This document shows, one piece after another, positions 1 through 9,600 of a DNA stretch of 64,000 nt; position 1 is the stretch's first letter, and each line of letters opens with the position of its first letter. Source of the DNA: Candidatus Poseidoniaceae archaeon (lineage in GTDB: Archaea > Thermoplasmatota > Poseidoniia > Poseidoniales > Poseidoniaceae); NCBI GenBank assembly GCA_030747695.1, contig JASLKG010000002.1:101502-165501 (forward strand), in the 5' to 3' direction. The position numbers and the translations under genes are program-made. The notes under the pieces are model-generated. The model made no database searches and was not told the DNA's origin. It worked only from the letters and a program-made list of their open reading frames with translations.

Positions 1-2
1 TA

Positions 3-452
3 CCAGGAACTAATCAGGAATGGGGAGGAATAATCAGGCATGGGGCGAAATTACTCTATGCCTATGCTGAAGCAACTGTACCTAAACTAACTGTAATCTT
101 GCGGAAGGCCTATGGTGGAGCATACGATGTAATGAGTTCCAAACACATACGTGGCGATTATAATGTTGCATGGCCAAGTGCAGAATTAGCAGTGATGGGG
201 GCTGAAGGTGCGGTGCAAATTATTCATCGTAATAGATTGCTTAATGCAAGAGATCCTGATGGTGAAAGAGAAAGATTGATTGAAGATTTTGAAGAAACTT
301 TTGCTAACCCATACAAAGCTGCAGCCCTAGGATACCTCGATGATGTTATCGAACCTAATCAAACAAGAGATAAGCTATGTAAAGCACTAGAGATGTTATT
401 AGACAAAGAAGAATTGAGACCAGCCCGTAAACACGGAAATATACCACTTTGA
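3..452 (+). CDS. pccB: Acyl-CoA (propionyl-/methylmalonyl-type) carboxylase carboxyltransferase subunit, C-terminal part; 5' end outside window
   Basis: Frame open from base 3 ([52 protein letters not shown]...), characteristic C-terminus of the PccB/MmdA carboxyltransferase family; followed by BCCP. Confidence 0.93.
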   Translation, partial: PGTNQEWGGIIRHGAKLLYAYAEATVPKLTVILRKAYGGAYDVMSSKHIRGDYNVAWPSAELAVMGAEGAVQIIHRNRLLNARDPDGERERLIEDFEETFANPYKAAALGYLDDVIEPNQTRDKLCKALEMLLDKEELRPARKHGNIPL

Positions 453-461
453 GGAGAGAAT

Positions 462-647
462 ATGACTGATATCAAAGTGCTCAAAATTGCTGCAATCACT
501 GCAGTTATAGCAACAATTGGGAATAGCGATGATCCTTCCCAGATTGGAAGAAAGATGGGTGAGTCTTGGGCACATGATCATCGAAGAATGAATATGGGAA
601 TGTCATCGTTGATGCACAAAAAAAGTTCTCGTTCTACATGGAGATGA
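462..647 (+). CDS. Small 61-aa protein between carboxyltransferase and BCCP genes, unknown (possible carboxylase accessory subunit)
   Basis: ORF tightly spaced between pccB and BCCP genes, preceded by aggagag-type RBS; N-terminal hydrophobic stretch KVLKIAAITAVIATIG. Confidence 0.6.
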   Translation: MTDIKVLKIAAITAVIATIGNSDDPSQIGRKMGESWAHDHRRMNMGMSSLMHKKSSRSTWR

Positions 648-651
648 TTTA

Positions 652-1053
652 ATGTCTGAAATCAAAAAGGTCATCGTTGATGGAAAAGAGTTTGCTGTCG
701 AATTAGAAGTTGATGGAGATGTCTGGAAAGCAACTGTTGAAGGTGAAACATTTGAAATCGTCATTCCTAACTCGGGACCAAATCCAAAACAGCGAAGAAG
801 TTCGGGTGGTAAATCAAAGAAATCTGGTAAAGTAAGTGCTAACATCCCCGGCAAAGTAGTAACTGTTGAAGTTAGCGTAGGTGATATTGTTACTGAAGGA
901 CAAGTTGTAATGATACTTGAGGCCATGAAAATGCAAAATGAAATTCAAGCACCTATTAGTGGCACTGTGACTGAAATTCACTGCGCAGAAGGGCAATCAA
1001 TAGAAGCAAATATCCCATTATTGATTATTACTTCACCAGATGAAGATAAGTAA
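652..1053 (+). CDS. Biotin carboxyl carrier protein / acyl-CoA carboxylase biotin-containing subunit
   Basis: Biotinylation motif EAMKMQNEI, lipoyl/biotinyl fold VSANIPGKVVTVEVSVGDIVTEGQVVMILEAMKM. Confidence 0.92.
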   Translation: MSEIKKVIVDGKEFAVELEVDGDVWKATVEGETFEIVIPNSGPNPKQRRSSGGKSKKSGKVSANIPGKVVTVEVSVGDIVTEGQVVMILEAMKMQNEIQAPISGTVTEIHCAEGQSIEANIPLLIITSPDEDK

Positions 1054-1339
1054 ACAAAAAAATGCAATGGTTAAAGCAATACAGAAGTTAGGTGAAATTA
1101 TGGGAGAAGAGGCCGTTTGTGATTATCCTGGTTGTGGTTCAATCGGCGATATTATCTCAAGACTCTCCCCGGAAGGTTACTTAGTAGCAACTGGCAAGAA
1201 AGCTTATTCATTCCGTGAAGCATATCGCCGGTTCCACTATTGTGGTCCACATCATGATGAACTAATGGGTGGAGTTTGGTCTCGAGTTCGAAAACCTGAT
1301 GACAAGGATGATGGACATATTGCACCAACTGCAATTTAA
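1040..1339 (+). CDS. Small putative zinc-binding protein, unknown
   Basis: Overlaps the BCCP 3' end by 14 nt; CDYPGCG and FHYCGPHHDE Cys/His pairs. Confidence 0.6.
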   Translation: MKISKQKNAMVKAIQKLGEIMGEEAVCDYPGCGSIGDIISRLSPEGYLVATGKKAYSFREAYRRFHYCGPHHDELMGGVWSRVRKPDDKDDGHIAPTAI

Positions 1340-1377
1340 ATAACTAAATCGGTGAAGATCTTTTGATCTATTATTAA

Positions 1378-2778
<1,401 letters not shown>

Positions 2779-2817
2779 CTATAGGGGCTTTAGAAACATT
2801 CCCTACTCTAGGATAGC

Positions 2818-3303
2818 CTAGCAGTATGGACATACAACATTGAATCTAGCCAGACGTTCTAATCTACGCTCACCGTTTTCATCTGTTTCTGCCATTGCAC
2901 GAATTGCTTCTTCAATCAGTGCATGCTGGTCAGATTGAATTCCCAACAAATTCCTCAATGTATCCACTAGTGCCCATTCTTCTTCAGTGATAATCTCATC
3001 ATCCAAAGCTGCAACCAATGCTGTTTGATAGATAGTCGCATCTCCAATGTGATGCCCTGAGAACTGTGAACCATCTTCAAATGGAGAAGGATCGATTCCT
3101 TTTGCTACATCCATAGCCATGCCTACATCAAATGGCGACACACCTAGTGAAGTAGCTAGAACTTTCATTATTGACGCTTCGTCATCTGTGACAATTCCAT
3201 CATCTAATGCTGTCTTCATTAACTCGAGATAAAGGTGTAATCCGCGACTTGGTATTAGCGCCATAATTGCCGTTGATGGGCTATACGGTTTGAGGATTGC
3301 CAT
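2818..3303 (-). CDS. TerB-like (tellurite-resistance-fold) acidic helical protein with C-terminal CPYC
   Basis: Two repeats of the type ALDDGIVTDDEASIMKVLATSLGVS / ALDDEIITEEEWALVDTLRNLLGI. Confidence 0.6.
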   Translation of the reverse strand: MAILKPYSPSTAIMALIPSRGLHLYLELMKTALDDGIVTDDEASIMKVLATSLGVSPFDVGMAMDVAKGIDPSPFEDGSQFSGHHIGDATIYQTALVAALDDEIITEEEWALVDTLRNLLGIQSDQHALIEEAIRAMAETDENGERRLERLARFNVVCPYC

Positions 3304-3352
3304 TGAATGAAAATATTTTTTAACACATATGTAATCAACTGTATTTCAATTT

Positions 3353-3370
3353 GTATTACAATTGTGATAC
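3353..3370. promoter_or_regulatory. Imperfect palindrome GTATTACAATTGTGATAC upstream of RHH gene; candidate operator
   Basis: 16 of 18 positions are symmetrical; 47 nt upstream of RHH ATG, in divergent intergenic region. Confidence 0.45.
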
Positions 3371-3416
3371 ATTTATGTACTTGAGGTTGGGTGGATACTC
3401 TACAGGAGACCTACTG

Positions 3417-3791
3417 ATGAACACTCCAAGCACGCTCGTTTCGCTAAGAATAACCGACGAAGAGTTGGCACTACTTGATGCACGCGTAGGATTAGATGGG
3501 ACAAGGAATCGCAGCGACGTCATTCGTTCAGCGATTAGAAATTTATTATCTGGGCAACCGCTACTTCCTGAAATGGACAGTGTTACAATCCCTATTGGCA
3601 GGTCTATGAAAAATAGACTTGGACAGTTGTATGAGTTACAAGGCATTAGCCCTGAGCAGGCAACACAACAGGGATTGCAAGATTATGTTCGTCGCTTAAT
3701 AGCAGAAGAAGCTGTACTAAATGATATACTCGAAAAAGATCTAGAGAATTCAAGATCTAAGACAATAGGACGTAAGGAGTTCACTGAGTGA
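3417..3791 (+). CDS. Ribbon-helix-helix (CopG/NikR-like) DNA-binding protein
   Basis: MNTPSTLVSLRITDEELALLDARVGLDGTRNRSDVIRSAIRNLLSG; ATG at 3417. Confidence 0.8.
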   Translation: MNTPSTLVSLRITDEELALLDARVGLDGTRNRSDVIRSAIRNLLSGQPLLPEMDSVTIPIGRSMKNRLGQLYELQGISPEQATQQGLQDYVRRLIAEEAVLNDILEKDLENSRSKTIGRKEFTE

Positions 3792-3811
3792 ATACTGGGT
3801 GAGAGCCACAT

Positions 3812-4059
3812 AAGGAGGGGATGGGAAAATGCGAAGGAATACAATCCACAACAACGGAAATGATTCCTCCTTCCAAACCGATATTGCAATGCCAGGCAGT
3901 ATCAGTTTCGTTGCACTACGTCTTCGTGCAAAATTTGCACAAACTGGCAAAAACCCAACACACGTCCCCCTGGATTCCGACCAGGGGGACTCCGATTCCA
4001 CTCCTGTTTGCTGATAGGAGTTGTACCACACGCATCCGGGCCCCCAAATTCCCGGGTGC
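3812..4059. ncRNA. Candidate structured non-coding RNA region (multiple consecutive inverted repeats), strand undetermined
   Basis: AAGGAGG/CCTCCTT; GATATTGC-8nt-GCAGTATC; CAGTTT..TGCAC-9nt-GTGCA..AAACTG; GTCCCCCTGG-7nt-CCAGGGGGAC; ACTCCT-10nt-AGGAGT; GCATCCGGG-10nt-CCCGGGTGC, all in the intergenic gap. Confidence 0.5.
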
Positions 4060-4127
4060 AATTTAGATGACTAGTGCGACCGCGCTTAATCCTCAACCTT
4101 AAGGCCCTTCGACAAAGGCAAGCGTGT

Positions 4128-6185
4128 ATGCACGCCAATGAAGTTACACATTGGCTGGCCCATCCAATTCCAAGAGAAGGACAACTTGACATGGTTACTT
4201 CGTGCATAGACACTATGTTGGAGGGAAAAACACATTTGGCTAGTGCACCAACTGGTGTTGGAAAAACAGCTGCTGCATTAGCAGCAGCACTAGATATTGC
4301 TCAAAAATCAAATGAACGTAAAACGATAATGTTCGTCACACCAAGACAAAGTCAACATAAAATTGTAGTAGATACTGTTCGACAAATAAACGATCGGAAT
4401 CCTGAGAATAAACTTACTCTTGTCGATATGATTGGCCAATCGGGAATGTGTGTTGAGCCCTTTGCAGGAAATTCAGGTCCAGCCTTCTCATTAATGTGCT
4501 CACAGCATCGGAAAAATAAGCAATGTAAACCCTGGTTGACCAATGCTCCTGACTTTATCAAGCGAATACTGTCAGATCCCTTGCACGTGGGTGAGCTTGT
4601 GGAAATGTCCAAAATACATCGTGAACATGGTGAAAAATTACAAACCTGCCCATGGAAAGCAGCAAGAACTGCAGCAAAAAGTGCTGATATTGTTGTATGC
4701 GATTATAATCATCTCTTCATTGATGAAGTACGTACAGCTTCATTGAAAGCAATGGAATTAGATTTGCAGGATTTAATTGTCATTGTTGATGAGGGACACA
4801 ATTTACCAGATAGAGTGCGTATGGGTATGAAGAGAACTCTCACTCCAACAATGGTTAGAAATGCTGCCACTGAAGTTGAAGAGCACCTAGGCCATATAGA
4901 AAAATCATCTAGAATAAATAGCGATGCAGCAGAAGCTTTACAACTAAAAAGGTGGAATTTTGAAGTTTGCAAAGAGTTGCGAAAGGTTTTGAATCGTGAA
5001 TTTAAAAATTTACTTGGAGAATTAGTTGATTCAAATGAACTAAAGGTTGATGCCAAAGATATCATCTCATGGGTTGATGAAGCATTTGATGCTGTTGCTG
5101 CAATAGTCAATCAATCCACACTAACAGGCGAAGGACCACCATTCACGCCGCCTCACAAAGATGAAAGATGGTATCTGATGAAAACACTGTTGGCCAGTAA
5201 TGAAGTTGATGTAGATGAAAATGGGGAAAATGAGCCGTCTGCTCATCTACTTGCTGATTTATTTGATGTAATATTACGCTTTGGAAATACTACTGCTTTG
5301 TGTTTAGTCTTTGAAGGAGAAGGGAGAGATGGAAGAATTATTTCTCATCTACTTGATGCAGGCCTAGTTGCTGGACCGATTTTTGAAAAAACATACTGTG
5401 CAATGATGATGAGTGGAACTCTTGATCCGCCCCATATGTTTGCTGATTTACTTGGAATTGAAAATGAGAAACGAGGAGAAAGCGTCCACCCCTCGCCATT
5501 TGCTAAAGAAAGAAGACCGATTGTGGTTGCAACTGATGTAACAACTCTGTGGAAAGAAAGAGGTTTCGAAAATACACGTAAGATACGAGAACATATCATC
5601 AAATTATCTCAGTCAACACCTGGTAATGTTGCTGCATTTGTACCATCATACAAAATTCTTGAAGAGATTTTTACCGATCTACATATTCCTGGATTAAAAA
5701 AGATGACTGAATCAAGAAAATGGAGCAAGCAAGATATTGACTCACTACTAGTTGAACTTGAAGATTCTAAAAAAATAGGATCACGCATACTATTGGCAGG
5801 TGTATTTAACGGGAAATTATCAGAAGGTATTGATTACAAAGGAGGGATGTTGGATGCTGTGATTTGCATAGGGATTCCAAACGCTCCACCCTCGGTATAC
5901 CATAATGCCTTAGGTGATTACATTAGCCAAAAATTTGGCTCAGAAAAAAAATGGAGATACACAACCATACAACCCTCTGTTAATTCAATATTACAGGCAA
6001 TGGGGAGGCCTATACGTGCCATGGGAGACAGAGCCCTTATTTTGTTACTAGATCGTAGGAATTCAGAGAGAACTTACAAAATATGCTACCCCCCTGACAC
6101 AATGATGAATCCAGTTTCTAACGCAGACTCAACTGCAAGATTTGCAAAACGTTTCTTTTCTAAAGTGAAATGGGAAGAGTCGTAG
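4128..6185 (+). CDS. ATP-dependent DNA helicase, XPD/Rad3/DinG-type superfamily 2
   Basis: Walker A ASAPTGVGKTAAALAAALD, DEGH box (IVDEGHNLPDRV), C-terminal ILQAMGRPIRAMGDRALILLLDRR. Confidence 0.9.
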   Translation: MHANEVTHWLAHPIPREGQLDMVTSCIDTMLEGKTHLASAPTGVGKTAAALAAALDIAQKSNERKTIMFVTPRQSQHKIVVDTVRQINDRNPENKLTLVDMIGQSGMCVEPFAGNSGPAFSLMCSQHRKNKQCKPWLTNAPDFIKRILSDPLHVGELVEMSKIHREHGEKLQTCPWKAARTAAKSADIVVCDYNHLFIDEVRTASLKAMELDLQDLIVIVDEGHNLPDRVRMGMKRTLTPTMVRNAATEVEEHLGHIEKSSRINSDAAEALQLKRWNFEVCKELRKVLNREFKNLLGELVDSNELKVDAKDIISWVDEAFDAVAAIVNQSTLTGEGPPFTPPHKDERWYLMKTLLASNEVDVDENGENEPSAHLLADLFDVILRFGNTTALCLVFEGEGRDGRIISHLLDAGLVAGPIFEKTYCAMMMSGTLDPPHMFADLLGIENEKRGESVHPSPFAKERRPIVVATDVTTLWKERGFENTRKIREHIIKLSQSTPGNVAAFVPSYKILEEIFTDLHIPGLKKMTESRKWSKQDIDSLLVELEDSKKIGSRILLAGVFNGKLSEGIDYKGGMLDAVICIGIPNAPPSVYHNALGDYISQKFGSEKKWRYTTIQPSVNSILQAMGRPIRAMGDRALILLLDRRNSERTYKICYPPDTMMNPVSNADSTARFAKRFFSKVKWEES

Positions 6186-6217
6186 AGTTCATTATACTCC
6201 ACCGTAGAGGCCCGTGC

Positions 6218-6640
6218 ATGCAAGAGTGGGATGAAGTCGAAATTCAAACTGTTTCAGATGGCCTTGATGCATCTCCGCGGGAATTACATGCATCGTTTGA
6301 GATTACTGGAGATCACCTTGCAGAGGTTAGAGATCGACACACTATGATGTTAGTAGCATCTGGAGAATTACCAGAATCTCACATTGCAGAAATCGCACCA
6401 GAGAGGCGCCTTGATTGGATGATTGAAGAATTGAATGGAAGAAAATTTAGCGATGGTTTGTCTATTCCACTACATGGTGCAGATGATTCAATCATAGAAT
6501 TATCTCGGGGAGAAATCGAGGGTCATAGCATTTTACGACTTAAAGTTGGATCTGACTTTGAGCGCAAGTTACCACTTCCTAAAGATATCGAGTCAATAGA
6601 TGCTACATTGGAAGATGGCATCCTAAATGTCAGATGGTAA
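6218..6640 (+). CDS. Hsp20/alpha-crystallin-like (sHSP/CS fold) protein
   Basis: C-terminal LPLPKDIESIDATLEDGILNVRW typical of sHSP beta-sandwich; adjacent to helicase stop. Confidence 0.6.
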   Translation: MQEWDEVEIQTVSDGLDASPRELHASFEITGDHLAEVRDRHTMMLVASGELPESHIAEIAPERRLDWMIEELNGRKFSDGLSIPLHGADDSIIELSRGEIEGHSILRLKVGSDFERKLPLPKDIESIDATLEDGILNVRW

Positions 6641-6641
6641 T

Positions 6642-9600
6642 TCAACGATTAGGTATTTCTGGCATCTGTGTGATCTCATCTGCAACACGTGTCAGTGCTC
6701 TTTGCGCATTGACCTTATGTGATTCATTCATTTCATGACGACTATATCTCGCTTCTTCGAATACTGAATCTAACGCGGTTAATGATTCTTCAGAGATTTG
6801 TGGCAATGCTTGACGTATAGCCATTTCGAACTCTCTTACGGTCTCGAAATCACGGCGTAAGAATCCTCTTTGCATTAGTACATGGACAAGACTCTCATAG
6901 CAATTGAAAATTGCTTCCCTCATTGCATCACCAGCAGCCAATAACTCAGCCGTATATGAGAATATATCTGCAAGTTCCTTTGCCGCTTCTGCAGCTCTTC
7001 GTCTTAGAATAACAAATGCTGCTAAAGCACCTGCAACAATAACCACGAGTGCATACATCCACCAAGGCACTCCAGACCCTTCATCATTGTATGAATAACT
7101 TAGTTCCGTACCGACACTATATTCTGCATTGAAATTAGTAACAGATGTATCTGATAGAATTCCACCACTAGATGTTGTAATAATTATGGTTAATTCACCC
7201 CATGTAGATGTGTCCCCATATGGCGGATCTGAATTGAACTCAAAGACGGCAACACCATCTTCATTTGTAACGATTCTTTTGTTTGCAAGTATAGTCTCAT
7301 TTTCGTGTTCAATGAATACTTCAAATGCAATATTTGCAACACCTAGGCCAGTATCTTTAGCAGATACAATGATTTCACCCATAACAACTTCTTGTTTATC
7401 TTCAACAATTGGTTCAACTTCAACATCGATTGAAGCATCAATAGTAATTGGTATCTCATCTGTCCATATGTCACTTGCTCTTAGGAACAGTGATGTATTT
7501 TCAGGAGTGTGAACATTTAGTGATATTGCACCGGGTTCCAACCACGAAGGTGCAATTGCAGTCATGGTAAATTCGCCACTATTCCACAATATGCTGCTCG
7601 CAACTATACAACGGTAATCGCTTCCTGTTTGTGAACAATATGGGCCTTCTCCAAGTGAAAGTATTGCATTATCTATACTGATTTCTTGCCCTCCAACTTC
7701 AGAAACCCGACCAGTTATGACAATTGGATAATTGATTCCATCACTACGCACTACTTCGGTCGAAATTTGATTTATAGTGATAATAACATCTGCCCAAACA
7801 CGTACAGTTTTTGTGTCTTCAACAGGAAGATGTCCTGAACTACCATCAAACTTGAATGTCAAGTTATGCAAACCTCGAGCATACGTAGATTCTGCTCTTA
7901 TTGAAGCACTCCAAGCTCCTGTTATGTCAGTTTGAGCATATCCAACCTGTTGCCCATCCAAGAATATGTAAATGGTTTCACTGGACAAACCATCATTGTT
8001 AGCTGTATCAAGATCATATAGCGTACCACTTATCTCCCAGAAATCATCTCTTGTAACATCAAAGTCTACTATATTTACATCTATTCCAGTTCTATGCGCG
8101 AGGAAGAAAGTAGTATTACCTTGGCCTGCCCTATACCATCCTTGTGTAGGAACACTTGCAACCACTGTGTGTGTACCGTCAGTGAAAATGTTAGGGACGG
8201 TCCAATTTATTGTGAAATTACCATTTTCATCTGTGGTACCATTACCAATCTGTATTCCTTCTACAGTAATGAAAACTGTCATTCCAGACAAAGGTGATAA
8301 TTGATTGTCTCCCACAAATCCATCTATTACAGTGTTATCTGCAACAGCAAGTTGTTCAGGAATATGTACTTCTACATAGATTCTAGAATAGATATTCCAA
8401 GTTCCACTATCGTTACTTGGTAAGTAATATTGAGTTCCAGGGAATGATGCTTCCATGACTAATGGTCCAAGAGTTGCGTCTGCAGGCATAGTATGCACTG
8501 CAGTAAATCCTCCATCCGCACTTGTAGTGACGTTTGTTATCAAAATTCCACCAAGATAAATCTGTATTGTTTCACCCTCAAGTGGATTGTCAACTAAGTC
8601 AAGTAATCTGCCTTGAATTGTTAGAACATCTTCACGATTCACTTCTCCTCCACTTGTTAATAGCAAAATCTTAGTTGGCACAGCAACTGAGAAATTTGAA
8701 ACATCGCTACTAGGATGATAGAAATCAGGATTTGAACTGTCTCCAATACCTATTGGATCAACCCAATCTCTTCCGCCTGTAAATTCAACTTGTATGTCAT
8801 GAGGTCCTGCTGAAATACTGGAAGGTGAGGTCCATGCAAATCCGAATTGTCCTGTGGTTGCATTTGATTCTACGCTGGCAATAGGAACACCGTCGACATG
8901 AAGATAAATAACAGCCCCTGAATTCTCACCATTCTCTTGAAGTGGCAAACCTAGATCATCAAGTAGTGTTCCATTAACATATAGTGTATCTCCTGCAACG
9001 ATAGATGTAGAGTGTTCTAATATCGTCATAATAGTTTCTGCAAGCACTACAAATTTCATTTCAGCATCATCGCCGACCAAACCAGTTGTTCCAGGAGTGC
9101 CAGAGAAATTTGCACTAAGATCATGGAATCCTGGAATCAAATCTGATGGAGATGTTAATGAGATGTTAGCAAATCCATTAGAGTCAGTGCTGCCTGTTCC
9201 TGTAACTATGGTTCCATTTAACACCACACTAACTTGTACACCACTCACCGGAGAGCCAGTATTATCGATTAATAACAAACGAATATCAATATCATCTCCC
9301 CTGTCAACACGATCGTTTAGCGAAGGTTGTCCTGCGCCATCAAATACAGGATCTAGGAATGTCAAAGTAGTAAATCCTTTACTGTCAAAGCTTTGATTGG
9401 CTTGAGACCCTGAATAATAATTGACCGAAGGAATATAGCTTGCCTCAGCCACATGGGTACCTGCTGGGAAGCTTGAATCTAGAGTAATTATAGCAGTCCA
9501 TGTTCCATCCGGTTGCACAGAACCATTAGACAATTGGAATCCTGTAGCAAGACCATCAATTGTGAACAATATGTTTGCCTGTAAAGGATTACCATTTCTT

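Noticed and set aside
3351-3791. Alternative RHH start at 3351
   Set aside because: The extension begins with a non-ATG start inside the palindromic promoter region; the ATG at 3417 gives a standard RHH N-terminus.
3812-4059. RNase P RNA, SRP RNA, 5S rRNA or intron-containing tRNA at this locus
   Set aside because: I looked on both strands for RNase P conserved regions (GAGGAAAGUCC/ACAGAA types), the SRP domain IV motif (GGAAGCAGC), a 5S pattern and a T-arm (GTTCRANTC). None was found, so no known family is assigned.
3821-4066. Short ORFs on both strands across 3750-4213
   Set aside because: They overlap each other on opposite strands, lack recognisable protein character and coincide with strong inverted repeats; an RNA/leader explanation is preferred.
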